Origin: Vibrio neptunius
GTDB taxonomy: Bacteria > Pseudomonadota > Gammaproteobacteria > Enterobacterales > Vibrionaceae
DNA: 64,000 nucleotides
Reading direction: 5' to 3'
Assembly (NCBI GenBank): GCA_019339365.1
Contig: CP079859.1
Span: 3,286,001 to 3,350,000, forward strand
Shown: positions 27,783-37,365 of the stretch, piece by piece
Layout of the letters: each line of letters starts with the position of its first letter
Position numbering within the stretch: the first letter of the stretch is position 1
The notes under the pieces: generated by a model
What the model was told of the DNA's origin: nothing
Database searches by the model: none
The model's input: the letters and a program-made list of their open reading frames with translations, nothing else
Program-made: the position numbers and the translations under genes

Positions 27783-29678
27783 ATGATCACAGACTTAATC
27801 AATCAAGAGTTGATTTGCTTAGATCTCCAAGCAACAACCAAGCAAGAAGTATTCGAAGAACTGATCGAACTGCTTAGCAACAACCACCGCATCAGCGACA
27901 AAGCACAATTCCTCAATGACATTCAGGCTCGCGAAGAGATTGGCAACACAGGCTTTGAAGATGGCGTCGCGCTGCCTCATGCCAAAAGTGCCGCGGTTTC
28001 CCAGCCTGCTGTCGCGATTGGTATTAGCCGCCAAGGGATAGAATACGGCGCAGAAGACGGTCAGCCGAGCAAACTATTTTTTATGATTGCCTCTCCTGAT
28101 GGTGGTGCCGACCACCATATCGAGGTGCTGGCTGAGCTCTCTTCCAAACTTATCGAAGAAGGTTTTATCGAACGTTTTATGCAGGCCAGCTCCGCAGAAG
28201 AAGCATTAGAATTACTGCTCGCCAAACCACAAGATCTGCAAGATAACCCAGAAGCCGATCAAGGCTTTTTAATCGGTGTAACTGGTTGCCCAGCAGGCGT
28301 TGCGCACACTTACCTAGCCGCCGAAGCCTTAGAAAAAGGCGCCGCTGAACTTGGCTATCAAATCAAAGTCGAAACCAATGGCTCTATCGGGGTCAAAAAC
28401 ACGCCGAGTTCAGAAGAGATAGCTAAAGCTGACGCGATCATTGTCGCCTGTGACAAACAGGTTGATATGAATCGTTTCGCAGGAAAAAAGGTCATCTCAA
28501 CAGGTGTCAAGGCACCGATCAGCGATGCTAAAGGTTTGATAGAAAAAGCGCTACAAGCGCCACTCTATACAGCGAGTGAAGAAAGCCAAACGACTGAAAC
28601 AGCTTCTTCGAATGCCCGTAGCGATTTATACCGCTACCTGATGAACGGCGTTTCACACATGATTCCATTTGTGGTTACAGGTGGCCTGCTGATCGCACTC
28701 GCGCTGGCCATTGGTGGCGAGCCAACGTCTGCGGGAATGGCAATTCCTGAAGACAGCATGTGGCAAAAAGTACTGGATGTCGGTGTGGTGTCGTTTACCT
28801 TGATGATCCCCATATTGGCGGGCTACATAGCCTATGCAATTGCTGATCGTCCGGGGCTTGCTCCGGGATTAATTGGGGGCTGGATTGCGAACAATGGCTC
28901 TTTCTATGGTGCGGAAGCTGGCACAGGTTTTATCGGCGCCATCGTTGCTGGCCTGCTGGTGGGCTATTTTGTCAAATGGCTGACGAGCATCAACTACCAT
29001 AAATTTATTCAGCCATTGGTGCCTATTATGATTGCACCAATCCTCGGCTCTTTGTTTATCTCTAGCCTGTTTATCTTCGTCATTGGTGCACCCATTGCAA
29101 GCTTGATGGATAGCCTAAATGCGATGTTAGTCAGCATGAGTACTGGCAGTGTGATTCTGTTGGGTATTGTCTTAGGTGGCATGGCTGGTTTTGATATGGG
29201 CGGACCGTTTAACAAAGTCGCGTTCTTGTTCTCTGTCGGCATGATAGCCAGTGGTCAGACGCAATTTATGGGCGCTATGGCGTGTGCAATTCCTGTAGCA
29301 CCTCTTGGTATGGGTCTCGCCACTTTCCTTGGTCGTAAATTCAATCTATTTGAAGCATCAGAAATCGAAGCTGGTAAAGCGGCCGGTGCTATGGGCTTGG
29401 TCGGTATCTCAGAAGGCGCAATACCATTTGCCGCGCAAGATCCAATGTCTGTGATTCCGGCTAACGTGCTTGGCTCTATGGTGGCGGCGGTAATGGCCTT
29501 CTCATTTGGTGTCACCAACAGCGTCGCGCACGGTGGTCCGGTTGTCGCCTTGCTTGGCGCAATGAACCTACCGCTGATGGCACTCGCTTGTATGGCTGCG
29601 GGTACAGTCGTGACCGCCCTGACCTGTATTTCACTTAAGAAGATGCGTAAAGCGAAAGCACAGCTAGCAACCGCTTAA
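27783..29678 (+). CDS. PTS fructose-family transporter, EIIABC fusion
   Basis: A 631-residue permease in A-B-C order. EIIA is 1-150 with the phospho-His in NTGFEDGVALPHAK (H66). EIIB is about 160-260 with the phospho-Cys in VTGCPAGVAHTYLAAEALEK (about C168). EIIC is about 280-631 with many membrane helices and the GxNP-like GGDxGGPF-type segment (GGMAGFDMGGPFNKVAFLFS). It takes up and phosphorylates a sugar of the fructose/mannose/mannosylglycerate group. The ATG follows a long AT-rich promoter; a strong terminator follows the gene. No mannose-6-phosphate isomerase is next to it. Confidence 0.94.
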   Translation: MITDLINQELICLDLQATTKQEVFEELIELLSNNHRISDKAQFLNDIQAREEIGNTGFEDGVALPHAKSAAVSQPAVAIGISRQGIEYGAEDGQPSKLFFMIASPDGGADHHIEVLAELSSKLIEEGFIERFMQASSAEEALELLLAKPQDLQDNPEADQGFLIGVTGCPAGVAHTYLAAEALEKGAAELGYQIKVETNGSIGVKNTPSSEEIAKADAIIVACDKQVDMNRFAGKKVISTGVKAPISDAKGLIEKALQAPLYTASEESQTTETASSNARSDLYRYLMNGVSHMIPFVVTGGLLIALALAIGGEPTSAGMAIPEDSMWQKVLDVGVVSFTLMIPILAGYIAYAIADRPGLAPGLIGGWIANNGSFYGAEAGTGFIGAIVAGLLVGYFVKWLTSINYHKFIQPLVPIMIAPILGSLFISSLFIFVIGAPIASLMDSLNAMLVSMSTGSVILLGIVLGGMAGFDMGGPFNKVAFLFSVGMIASGQTQFMGAMACAIPVAPLGMGLATFLGRKFNLFEASEIEAGKAAGAMGLVGISEGAIPFAAQDPMSVIPANVLGSMVAAVMAFSFGVTNSVAHGGPVVALLGAMNLPLMALACMAAGTVVTALTCISLKKMRKAKAQLATA

Positions 29679-29724
29679 TCATTTAAGCACCTTAGGCGCG
29701 CTCCCCTATTTTGCGCGCTATTCA

Positions 29725-29753
29725 GACCCCGCTTTTACGGGGTCTTTTCTTTT
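29725..29753 (+). terminator. Terminator of the EIIABC gene
   Basis: Stem GACCCCG / CGGGGTC with a 6-nt loop followed by TTTTCTTTT. Confidence 0.9.
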
Positions 29754-29799
29754 GTGGTAAAAACCTTTAGGTTGTTTGTTGAACACAGAGGGAGAATAC

Positions 29800-30354
29800 A
29801 TGGCAATTTACATCTTTGGCTACGGCAGTTTAATGAACTCCGCATCGAGACAACTGACAGGAAAAACCGCGCAAGCGTTGCCTGCCATTGTTCATGGTTT
29901 CAAACGCTACTGGGGTAAAGTGGATGACAGTTATATCCTTTCACCACTGGTAGTAAACAAAGGCGAAGGATTAGTCAATGGAGTACTACTCGAAATCAGA
30001 GAAGATGAGCTGAGTGAATTTGATGTTCGCGAGCGAGGCTACCATAGAGTGGAAGTGCCCCATTCACAGCTTGAGTGTAGTAACCCGTTTCGTGCCAATG
30101 ATCAGGTTTGGGTGTACATCAAAGACAACCCAGAGCCGCCATGTAGCCTGAGCCCTATCATGCAAACCTATGTCGATACTGTATTAGCAGGGTGTCTGGA
30201 AATCTCCGAACCGTTTGCCAAACAATTTATTGAGCACACCATCGGCTGGCATTTCCCGAGGGAAGATGACCGACATGCGCCTAAGTATGGCAACCTCGCG
30301 GGTGTAGAAGCACACCATTATCCGGTGATTGATAAACTAATAAAGGGAGCGTAA
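29800..30354 (+). CDS. Gamma-glutamylcyclotransferase-fold protein
   Basis: 184 residues from the ATG at 29800 (MAIYIFGYGSLMNSASRQ), preceded by GAGGGAG; an in-frame TTG at 29776 is less likely. The YGSLM glycine loop and an acidic residue in DVRERGYHRVEV match the GGCT/AIG2-like fold, which cyclises gamma-glutamyl dipeptides or acts on related amides. Substrate cannot be told. It is monocistronic; its stop codon lies in the loop of the terminator. Confidence 0.82.
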   Translation: MAIYIFGYGSLMNSASRQLTGKTAQALPAIVHGFKRYWGKVDDSYILSPLVVNKGEGLVNGVLLEIREDELSEFDVRERGYHRVEVPHSQLECSNPFRANDQVWVYIKDNPEPPCSLSPIMQTYVDTVLAGCLEISEPFAKQFIEHTIGWHFPREDDRHAPKYGNLAGVEAHHYPVIDKLIKGA

Positions 30355-30365
30355 TGCTCCCTTTT
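30342..30365 (+). terminator. Terminator overlapping the GGCT-like stop codon
   Basis: Stem AAAGGGAGC / GCTCCCTTT with loop GTAAT, then T. The TAA stop sits in the loop. It is also usable by the convergent beta-barrel gene. Confidence 0.8.
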
Positions 30366-30385
30366 CAGTTCGGTAATACAAGCGG

Positions 30386-30988
30386 TTAGAACTTGTAATC
30401 AATACCTAGGAACAAAGTGTCCATATCGAAGTCTGCATTATCGTACTCAGCCGTTGTTGTTCGATATCCAGCATTAATGCTCCAATTATTATTGAATGCG
30501 TAGCCTGCTTCAACACCATAAAGCACTGAAGAGCCAGAAGCCTCAGAACCGTTGGACTTGTTTTCACCACCAACACCACCGATTCCAAAGATTCCACCTA
30601 GATAGAAATCTGAATGGCCAAAGTAGTACTGAGGTTTCACATTCAAGTTGAACGCTGAAAACTCAAGGTTATTCACCGCAGTATCACCTTTCAGGGCAAT
30701 ATCAAAAGACCCGTAATGCGCGTACTCAGCTTCTAGACCAACCACAAATGAGTCAGCGATATGGAAGTTATAGCCAATTGCTAGCGCTGCACTGGTAGAT
30801 GACACCTCACCTGCAGAGCTCGCTCCATCCCAGTTTGTCGCATTAACATCTGTATCAATGATGTCTACACCTAGATACCAGCCATCATTTAGGTAACTAC
30901 GTTCTGCCTGCTGTGCATCTACGTTTTCCGCACCCACTGCTTGAAATGAAACTGCCGCGACTAGAGCTGCGAGTAACTTCTTTTTCAT
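30386..30988 (-). CDS. Small outer-membrane beta-barrel protein (OmpA/OmpW-like)
   Basis: 200 residues from the ATG at 30988 (GGGA ribosome site), with signal peptide MKKKLLAALVAAVSFQAVGA. The mature part is a chain of alternating-polarity strands (DGWYLGVDIID, TSAALAIGYNF, FVVGLEAEYAHYG, NVKPQYYFG, FYLGGIFGIGG, VLYGVEAGYAF, WSINAGYRTT) and ends in LFLGIDYKF with the terminal Phe that BamA recognises. About eight strands are expected. Role unknown; such proteins can be adhesins, small porins or structural. Confidence 0.87.
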   Translation of the reverse strand: MKKKLLAALVAAVSFQAVGAENVDAQQAERSYLNDGWYLGVDIIDTDVNATNWDGASSAGEVSSTSAALAIGYNFHIADSFVVGLEAEYAHYGSFDIALKGDTAVNNLEFSAFNLNVKPQYYFGHSDFYLGGIFGIGGVGGENKSNGSEASGSSVLYGVEAGYAFNNNWSINAGYRTTTAEYDNADFDMDTLFLGIDYKF

Positions 30989-31299
30989 TATTATTCCCAT
31001 ATATTTTGAATATACATCACAAAATTCCTCGCGCGACTATAGGGAACTCAATAAAAAACAAAACCATCAGTAAACAATATATTGATCAAAATCTCATTAA
31101 TAAAACAAATACGAACAATTGTCGTACAAGCTCAGTAGAAAGGGGGGACAAAAGCACACATTATGCCGACAAGAATGCCAATATACCTAATTACGCGCCA
31201 CATAGAATACGATGTGTTAGCGATACAGCTTAACTCCGCCTACGTTGCACTGTATTCCGCTATCGGAGGACCGCCCTAACCCACTATCTATCAAGCCCC

Positions 31300-32259
31300 C
31301 TATTTCACAACACGTGCAATAATATTGCGCAACCAGATATTCTTTTCTTCATACTGGTTAGCACTAAGAAACAATAATTTAATGTCGAAATCTGGTACTT
31401 CCAAGGGAGCTGCAACCGCGGTTAAGCTGTGATTATACATTTCCAGTTGCGCAAACCTTTTCGGGATGATGCAAACCATCTTGCGACCAATCAATAGCTT
31501 CCGAATGGTCAAAAAATTTCGAGACACTACCCCCACTCTTCGCTCAAAGCCCATTTTAGCCAGTTTTTTATCTACCTGAGTTTCTAAACTACCATCTGAG
31601 CTCACCAACGCATGTTCGACAGATACAAATTGTTCCAATGTCATAGGATTCTGGTGCTCAACGGTAAGAGGGTCAAACAAACACAAATGCTGTTCAGAAT
31701 AGAGATATTGCGAGGTGAAACGGCGACTATGACCATCAATACTGCCAATGATTGCATCGATATGCTCACTATCTGCTATCGCTTGGTAGTTGCTACGGTT
31801 AACGTTAACAAAGCTAATTTGTGAGTGAGGCGATTCGTTTTTAATGGCATCAAATAATATCGGAGCAAAGAGCTGCTCAGCATAATCGGTCAACCCAATT
31901 TTCCACACACCACTGTAGTTTTGAGGGTCGAAGCCTTTCTTACTCAATAAGTCGTTTTGAATGCTCGCCAAGAGATTATGCACAAGTGGAGCTATGTCAT
32001 GGGAGCGCTGCGTCGGTTCCATACGCACCCCCACTCGTTTAAAGAGAGGATCATCAAATAAAGTACGCATGCGTTGTAGTGTATGACTCATCGCAGATTG
32101 GCTGACATAGCACTCCTGAGCGGCGAGACTAACGCTTTTTGTCTCATATAACGCCTGAAAAGCGACCAAGAGATTGAGGTCAACACCTTTCCAACTAAAC
32201 TCTCTCACAGTAATCCCATATAGTTCATATACTGTATTAAAACTATTAATTTGAATCAT
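31300..32259 (-). CDS. LysR-family regulator divergent from chrA
   Basis: 319 residues by the longest reading. The LysR winged helix begins at VDLNLLVAFQALYETKSVSL (about 26-45), with ECYVSQSAMSHTLQRMR as the recognition part, and a substrate-binding domain follows. The N-terminus is unusually long. A GTG at 32208 (VREFSWKG) preceded by GGGA would give 302 residues and is a good alternative start. It is divergent from chrA with only 20-71 bp between starts, so it probably controls chrA and itself. The ligand is unknown. The 299 bp between it and the beta-barrel gene (31001-31299) shows no gene. Confidence 0.88.
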   Translation of the reverse strand: MIQINSFNTVYELYGITVREFSWKGVDLNLLVAFQALYETKSVSLAAQECYVSQSAMSHTLQRMRTLFDDPLFKRVGVRMEPTQRSHDIAPLVHNLLASIQNDLLSKKGFDPQNYSGVWKIGLTDYAEQLFAPILFDAIKNESPHSQISFVNVNRSNYQAIADSEHIDAIIGSIDGHSRRFTSQYLYSEQHLCLFDPLTVEHQNPMTLEQFVSVEHALVSSDGSLETQVDKKLAKMGFERRVGVVSRNFLTIRKLLIGRKMVCIIPKRFAQLEMYNHSLTAVAAPLEVPDFDIKLLFLSANQYEEKNIWLRNIIARVVK

Positions 32260-32279
32260 TTTAGTGCATTTCTTACAGT

Positions 32280-33458
32280 ATGTGCAGTATTTGTTCTATG
32301 AGTAACCAGACAATGTGGTCTATTTTTAAAACCTTTTTTTGGCTTGGCTGGATAAGCTTCGGCGGTCCGGCAGCCCATATCGGCTACTTTCGTAATACCT
32401 TTGTTGAAAAGCTCAAATGGCTTGACGATAAAGAGTACGCACAAATTGTCGCTCTGAGTCAGTTTCTGCCCGGACCAGGCTCCAGTCAGGTTGGCTTTGC
32501 TCTCGGTTACAAACGCGGCGGATTACCCGGCGCCTGCATGGCTTTTTTAGGGTTCACCCTTCCATCAGTCCTTATCATGCTAGCGCTCGCTGTACTCAGC
32601 AGTGAGCTAACGGAAATGTCCATATTCCAGAATATTGTTAATGGTCTGAAGCTGTTAGCGGTTGTCGTTGTAGCAGATGCCACGTGGGGAATGTACAAGA
32701 ATTTCTGTAAAGATAAGCTATCGGTCACTCTCTGTTTAGTGACCGCCATATCACTATTGGTTTTCCCCAGTATTGCTACCCAAATACTGGTTCTGGTTAT
32801 CGCCGCAGCTGTCGGTATAAAGTACCTGAGTAATCAAAAGCAAGAACCTCAGGCACATTTTGAACCATCGGTGTTTCCTCTTGTTCTATTTATCATACTG
32901 ATTATTGGCCTGCCTTTTGTTTCTCAAAACTTACCTGCGCTGGAGTTATTCAGCAATTTCTTCCAAGCAGGCAGTTTGGTATTCGGCGGGGGACATGTTG
33001 TCCTACCATTGCTACAGAATATTGTCGGTGATCAGCTCAGTCAGGATGCTTTCCTAACAGGATATGCTGCGGCTCAAGCAGTACCGGGGCCAATGTTCAC
33101 CTTTGCTACTTACATTGGTTATGAGTTGTTACCACAAGCGCCTATTGCAGGCGCATTGATTGCCACTCTGGGTGTCTTTTTACCAGGCTTCTTACTGCTT
33201 TTAGGTGTACTAAAAAACTGGCAATCCTTAGCCAAGATGCCCAAAGTATCGGGCGCCGTAAACGGCGTAAATGCAGCCGTTGTCGGTCTATTGGTTGCCG
33301 CTCTCTATCAACCAGTCTTCAGCAGCGCAGTGATGAGTTCAATCGACATTTCATTGGTTCTGGTTGGCTTTTATCTGCTTAGACAGTTGAAACTGCCCAT
33401 TGTCTCAATGGTCATCTTCTTTATGGCAGCGGGCATTGCAGGTGGCTATCTTACTTAA
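32280..33458 (+). CDS. chrA: Chromate transporter ChrA, long-chain (two-domain) type
   Basis: A 392-residue CHR-superfamily membrane protein, predicted to export chromate or a similar oxyanion. Both homologous halves are present: the N-terminal half has WLGWISFGGPAAHIGYFRN and ALSQFLPGPGSSQVGFALGY; the C-terminal half has SLVFGGGHVVLPLLQNIVG and AAQAVPGPMFTFATYIGY. PGP and GGPxxH are the family signatures. About ten membrane helices. Start is either the ATG at 32280 or that at 32298 (MSNQTMW). A terminator follows directly. Pairing with a LysR gene suggests inducible control. Confidence 0.93.
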   Translation: MCSICSMSNQTMWSIFKTFFWLGWISFGGPAAHIGYFRNTFVEKLKWLDDKEYAQIVALSQFLPGPGSSQVGFALGYKRGGLPGACMAFLGFTLPSVLIMLALAVLSSELTEMSIFQNIVNGLKLLAVVVVADATWGMYKNFCKDKLSVTLCLVTAISLLVFPSIATQILVLVIAAAVGIKYLSNQKQEPQAHFEPSVFPLVLFIILIIGLPFVSQNLPALELFSNFFQAGSLVFGGGHVVLPLLQNIVGDQLSQDAFLTGYAAAQAVPGPMFTFATYIGYELLPQAPIAGALIATLGVFLPGFLLLLGVLKNWQSLAKMPKVSGAVNGVNAAVVGLLVAALYQPVFSSAVMSSIDISLVLVGFYLLRQLKLPIVSMVIFFMAAGIAGGYLT

Positions 33459-33480
33459 AGACGAGGAAATACAATAAACC

Positions 33481-33506
33481 AAAAGGAGAGCGTTAGCTCT
33501 CCTTTT
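33481..33506 (+). terminator. Terminator of chrA
   Basis: Perfect 11-bp stem AAAAGGAGAGC / GCTCTCCTTTT with a 4-nt loop. A near-identical hairpin (GGAGAGC-GAAA-GCTCTCC) occurs at 36368, after the acyl-CoA synthetase gene. Confidence 0.88.
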
Positions 33507-33729
33507 ATTGCTCGGCCACGGATGCAACTTCTGCTGCTTTTTCTTCCCTTACCATTGCCAATGCTTTTTCAAGGTTTTCATTCGCTACCTTGTAATAAGA
33601 AGTTTTGCTATCAATGGCTTGCTGTAAGTATGGAATCTCCTTATCGGGCTTACCCTGCAAGATCAGAAAATACCCGACATTATTTAATGCTTCAGGTTTA
33701 TCCATATGCTTAGAACACATTCCCTTCAC
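33505..33729 (-). pseudogene. Orphan TPR fragment (C-terminal piece of a TPR protein)
   Basis: The frame reads DKPEALNNVGYFLILQGKPD then KEIPYLQQAIDSKTSYYKVA and ends LEKALAMVREEKAAEVASVAEQ. This is one full tetratricopeptide repeat plus a C-terminal tail, as in the end of a TadD-like or pilus-assembly TPR protein. No signal peptide, no upstream repeats and no clear ribosome site are seen, so it is most likely the stranded 3' end of a deleted gene. It overlaps the 5' end of the longest reading of the AraC gene on the opposite strand. Confidence 0.55.
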
Positions 33730-34543
33730 GAGAGTTGAGATTATCCACCTCTCACCTAACCTTATTAGTAGATCACGGCAACAATCACTTGGGAATACGC
33801 TTTCTGTGGATGTATTACATAAAGGATATTGGCTGGGCCAATCAATAAGTTACGTTGATAAAGATACAGTGAGGGATCTAGAGAGGTATTTTCATCTCCT
33901 CGACTACGGCTATGACGTTTCCGTATTGAGTGAGTCCGATATTGATTTCTGTTTTTTTTTCTACGAAGAAAATTTTGATTCTCTATTTCTAACCACTACA
34001 AAGCTTTGTCAGAACTTACACAAGCATCTTGTCTTGCTCTATAGAGAGCATCTGGACCCAGAAGTTGAGCAATTGGAAATCGTGTTTTCAACGCTTGATC
34101 TTAATGGAAAATCGGTAAAACCTTGGGCAGAAGAGCTCAGCAAGCAAGTCCACTACCAGTTCAATCAACACAAAGAGATCTTAGAGATCCATAAACTTCC
34201 GGCGATATCTGAGCAAAAGAATATCAGCAAAGACCTAGTCGAAATTCTTAGATACATTGACAAAAACCTTTCACGAACTATTCGTGAAGAAGATATTGCA
34301 GAATACTGTCATTACTCTGTTACCTATTTCTCTAAATTTTTTCATAAATCGATAGGAGTCAGCTTTAGAGATTACCTCACCATAAAAAGAATAAGTCTTG
34401 CCAAACAGTTACTTAGTGAAAAAAGAAAAGAGAAAATCTCCTTTATTGCCTTCCAATGTGGGTACAATGACGTGTCGTATTTCTCTCGTATCTTCAAGAA
34501 AAAAACAGGTCTAAGTCCAGCTATCTACCGCCAGCTCCATTAG
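33605..34543 (+). CDS. AraC-family transcriptional regulator (start uncertain)
   Basis: The C-terminal about 100 residues are an AraC double HTH: TIREEDIAEYCHYSVTYFSK, FFHKSIGVSFRDYLTIKRIS, then ISFIAFQCGYNDVSYFSRIF and KKKTGLSPAIYRQLH. The N-terminal about 200 residues are not recognised. The longest frame starts at a TTG at 33605, antisense to the TPR remnant, so the first 40 or more residues may not be real. A GTG at 33806 (VDVLHKGYW) is a plausible later start giving about 245 residues. The sequence is AT-rich, like the Ter island. Target unknown. Confidence 0.8.
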   Translation: MLSMACCKYGISLSGLPCKIRKYPTLFNASGLSICLEHIPFTRVEIIHLSPNLISRSRQQSLGNTLSVDVLHKGYWLGQSISYVDKDTVRDLERYFHLLDYGYDVSVLSESDIDFCFFFYEENFDSLFLTTTKLCQNLHKHLVLLYREHLDPEVEQLEIVFSTLDLNGKSVKPWAEELSKQVHYQFNQHKEILEIHKLPAISEQKNISKDLVEILRYIDKNLSRTIREEDIAEYCHYSVTYFSKFFHKSIGVSFRDYLTIKRISLAKQLLSEKRKEKISFIAFQCGYNDVSYFSRIFKKKTGLSPAIYRQLH

Positions 34544-34676
34544 TTTTAACGCCACGGTCACAAGTTCCTGTTCAACTCTTGCCTAATGCTTCCCTCTCTT
34601 AACTCCCGCATGCTAAAGTTAACAAGCTGTTAACAATAAAAATATCATAACTTTGCCAATAACATGGAGTTAGAAA

Positions 34677-36362
34677 ATGATTCAGCCTAACGAGTTAAGC
34701 AAAACGACTTGTGCTCTCCCACCACCAAATGAAATGATCCTTCGCTGGGCAGAGGAACGCCCGAATGAAGTGTATCTCAAACAAATCATTGATCGTCAAT
34801 TTGTCGAATTCACCTATGCAGAAGTCGCTGACAAAGCACTGAAATTGGTTGCTGCATTGCAGGAGCTAGGTCTGCAACCACGAGATAAGATTGCTTTAGT
34901 CTCAAAAAACTGCGCAGAATGGTTTATTTGTGATTTGGCGTTGATGCTGGGTGACTTTGTCAGTGTTCCCATCTTCCCAACAGCCGGTGCAGATACCATT
35001 GAATACTGCGTCACCCATAGTGAAAGTAAAGCACTGATTGGCGGTAAACTTGATGATGCTACCGCAACTCAACAAGTGCTGGATGCAATGCCAAATCTTA
35101 TCAGCATCTCACTCCCTTATGACACTGCCCCTCAATGTCAGCACAACTTTAATAACTTAATCGCTCAATCTCAGCCGAGTAAAGATCGACCAGAACATTA
35201 TGATGACAAGCTAATGTCGTTGGTTTATACATCAGGTACATCAGGCTTGCCTAAGGGTGCCATGCTGACCTACGGTGCTTTCAGTTGGTCAGTACAACAA
35301 TTGATAAACCATATCGGTATTCAGGAAAATGACCGACTGTTCTCTTATTTACCTCTTGCTCATATCACTGAACGAGTATATATCTTTGGTTCCTCTATTA
35401 TGGGCGGGGTTACCACTGCATTCCCAGAGTCTCTTGATACTTTCATCGAAGACGTAAAAATGCAGCGCCCAACGCTGTTTATCTCTGTACCGCGTCTATG
35501 GACTTTGTTCCAGCAACGTATTCAGGACAAACTACCGCAGAAAAAACTCAATATTTTGCTCAAAATTCCTTTTGTCAATTCACTGATTAAAAAGAAACTC
35601 GCAGACGGTCTTGGTCTAGATCAGGCTCGTGTTTTGGGCTGTGGTTCAGCTCCCGTCTCGCCAGCATTACTGAGTTGGTACCATAGCGTAGGCCTCAATA
35701 TCACCGAAGCTTGGGGAATGACCGAATCCTTTGCTTACAGTACCCTCAATTATCCATTCAGAGCGGACAAAATTGGCTCAGTCGGTAATGCAGGCCCAGG
35801 AATCGAGCTTAAGATCGCCGATGATGAAGAGATCATGGTGCGCGGCAAGGGTCTGTTCTCTGGTTACTACAAAAATGATATCGCAACTCAAGAATCGTTT
35901 GATTCAGAAGGCTGGCTACACACTGGAGATATCGGCTTTATCGACGCAGATGGTTACTTAACCATCCAAGGGCGTAAAAAGGACACCTTCAAAACAGCCA
36001 AAGGTAAGTTTGTTGCCCCTGTACCTATTGAGAAGAAACTCTTTGAGTACAGTCGTGTGGAGATGATGTGTCTCATCGGACTTGGATTACCCGCGCCTAT
36101 CCTTTTAGTGGTACCTCACGATTTCCCTAACTTTGATCGCGCTCGCTACGAAAGAACAACGAAGAGAGTCGTCGAAAGGATGAATGCTGAATTGGAGTCT
36201 CACGAGCAGATCAAGGGGGTTCTGATGATCAAAGATCCTTGGAGCATTGAGAATGGTATTCTCACGCCAACACTGAAGATCAAACGTCATGTCCTAGAGC
36301 AGAAATATCATGATGTAGGTCACAACTGGCCCAAAGGACAACTCGTTGTCTGGGAAGAGTAA
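34677..36362 (+). CDS. AMP-binding acyl-CoA synthetase (long-chain fatty acid type)
   Basis: 561-residue member of the ANL superfamily that activates a carboxylic acid as acyl-AMP and then acyl-CoA. Seen are the P-loop-like LVYTSGTSGLPKGAMLTYGA (about 181-200), the A5-type motif EAWGMTES, the A7 motif WLHTGDIGFIDADGY, and A8/hinge GRKKDTFKTAKGKFVAP. The C-terminal lid ends LKIKRHVLEQKY. It resembles the FadD15/long-chain group rather than acetate enzymes. Monocistronic; MIQPNELSKTT start with GGAG upstream. Chain-length preference is not predictable by eye. Confidence 0.9.
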   Translation: MIQPNELSKTTCALPPPNEMILRWAEERPNEVYLKQIIDRQFVEFTYAEVADKALKLVAALQELGLQPRDKIALVSKNCAEWFICDLALMLGDFVSVPIFPTAGADTIEYCVTHSESKALIGGKLDDATATQQVLDAMPNLISISLPYDTAPQCQHNFNNLIAQSQPSKDRPEHYDDKLMSLVYTSGTSGLPKGAMLTYGAFSWSVQQLINHIGIQENDRLFSYLPLAHITERVYIFGSSIMGGVTTAFPESLDTFIEDVKMQRPTLFISVPRLWTLFQQRIQDKLPQKKLNILLKIPFVNSLIKKKLADGLGLDQARVLGCGSAPVSPALLSWYHSVGLNITEAWGMTESFAYSTLNYPFRADKIGSVGNAGPGIELKIADDEEIMVRGKGLFSGYYKNDIATQESFDSEGWLHTGDIGFIDADGYLTIQGRKKDTFKTAKGKFVAPVPIEKKLFEYSRVEMMCLIGLGLPAPILLVVPHDFPNFDRARYERTTKRVVERMNAELESHEQIKGVLMIKDPWSIENGILTPTLKIKRHVLEQKYHDVGHNWPKGQLVVWEE

Positions 36363-36367
36363 AACAT

Positions 36368-36393
36368 AAGGAGAGCGAAAGCTCTCCTTTTTT
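36368..36393 (+). terminator. Terminator of the acyl-CoA synthetase gene
   Basis: Stem AAGGAGAGC / GCTCTCCTT with a GAAA tetraloop, followed by TTTT and a T-rich run. Confidence 0.9.
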
Positions 36394-36450
36394 GCTTTTT
36401 TATCATTTGTCATTATGATGCTTAGCAAAAAGGGAGCAAATTAAAAAGGA

Positions 36451-37365
36451 ATGAATATGGATGCAAGATTGCATCATCTGCCGGGTCTACGTTACTTTGA
36501 GATAGCCGCAAGACTAAACAGTTACAGCAGAGCAGCGGAAGAACTCTTTATCAGCCAAGCGGCCGTTAGCCAAAAGATACGTCAACTTGAAGACGGATTG
36601 GGCTGTAAGCTTTTTGTCCGAGATGGACGAGAAATGCGCTTGACTGAACAAGGTAAAATACTCTTCAAGCACGTATCTCATGGTTTTGAAAACATCATCA
36701 CAGGGTTAAACCAGATCCAAAGTGAACCCATAGAAGGCCTACTCTGTGTCAACTCAACGCCCTCTTTTGCTTCGAGATGGTTACTACCTAGGCTGTGGAA
36801 GTTTTCCACTCAGCATCCGAACATTCCGATTCGTATCCTGACCAGCTGTGATGCGCCAAATTTAAAACAAGGTGATGCTGATCTTGCTATCTGGCAAGGT
36901 GAACAACTCGATATAGAGAGTAACAAATCCTTCCATAAAGAGTTTTTATTTGAGGAAACGATTTATCCATTTTGTTCTCCTCATCTTGCTAAATCGATCA
37001 ATTTAAAAAAACCAGCTCAGCTCCAAGCTTGCTGGTTGATTCATTATGAATCAGGTGGCTACCCTTGGGAGTCTTGGTTCGCCCAAGCGGGTGTCACTAT
37101 GAGCAAGAACTCCGTTCGTTGGATGGAAGTCAGCACCTTTGACCATGCAATGAAAGCCGTGATGTCTGGTCATGGAGCCTGCCTTGCTTCTGATTCCCTC
37201 GCCAGTGATTACGTTGAGCGCGGGCTTTTAGTCAAACCTTTTGATATTGGCATGACACCGGGCATCCAGTTCAACCTCTTCTATAGTGAAGATTCTCCAC
37301 GTAAAAAGCGTATCCAAGCGTTTGTTAACTGGCTCCAGAGTGAAATCAATGAACAACAGAGCTAG
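36451..37365 (+). CDS. LysR-family regulator, GcvA-like (first copy)
   Basis: 304 residues. GcvA-type N-terminus: LPGLRYFEIAARLNSYSRAA then EELFISQAAVSQKIRQLEDG (about 10-49). The sensor domain has VNSTPSFASRWLLPRLWKF. It resembles the LysR at 37667 (shared SFA-WLVPR block), so the pair probably arose by an old duplication. Its stop overlaps the end of the DUF1127 gene by 4 nt on the opposite strand. No metabolic gene is adjacent to suggest an effector. Confidence 0.9.
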   Translation: MNMDARLHHLPGLRYFEIAARLNSYSRAAEELFISQAAVSQKIRQLEDGLGCKLFVRDGREMRLTEQGKILFKHVSHGFENIITGLNQIQSEPIEGLLCVNSTPSFASRWLLPRLWKFSTQHPNIPIRILTSCDAPNLKQGDADLAIWQGEQLDIESNKSFHKEFLFEETIYPFCSPHLAKSINLKKPAQLQACWLIHYESGGYPWESWFAQAGVTMSKNSVRWMEVSTFDHAMKAVMSGHGACLASDSLASDYVERGLLVKPFDIGMTPGIQFNLFYSEDSPRKKRIQAFVNWLQSEINEQQS

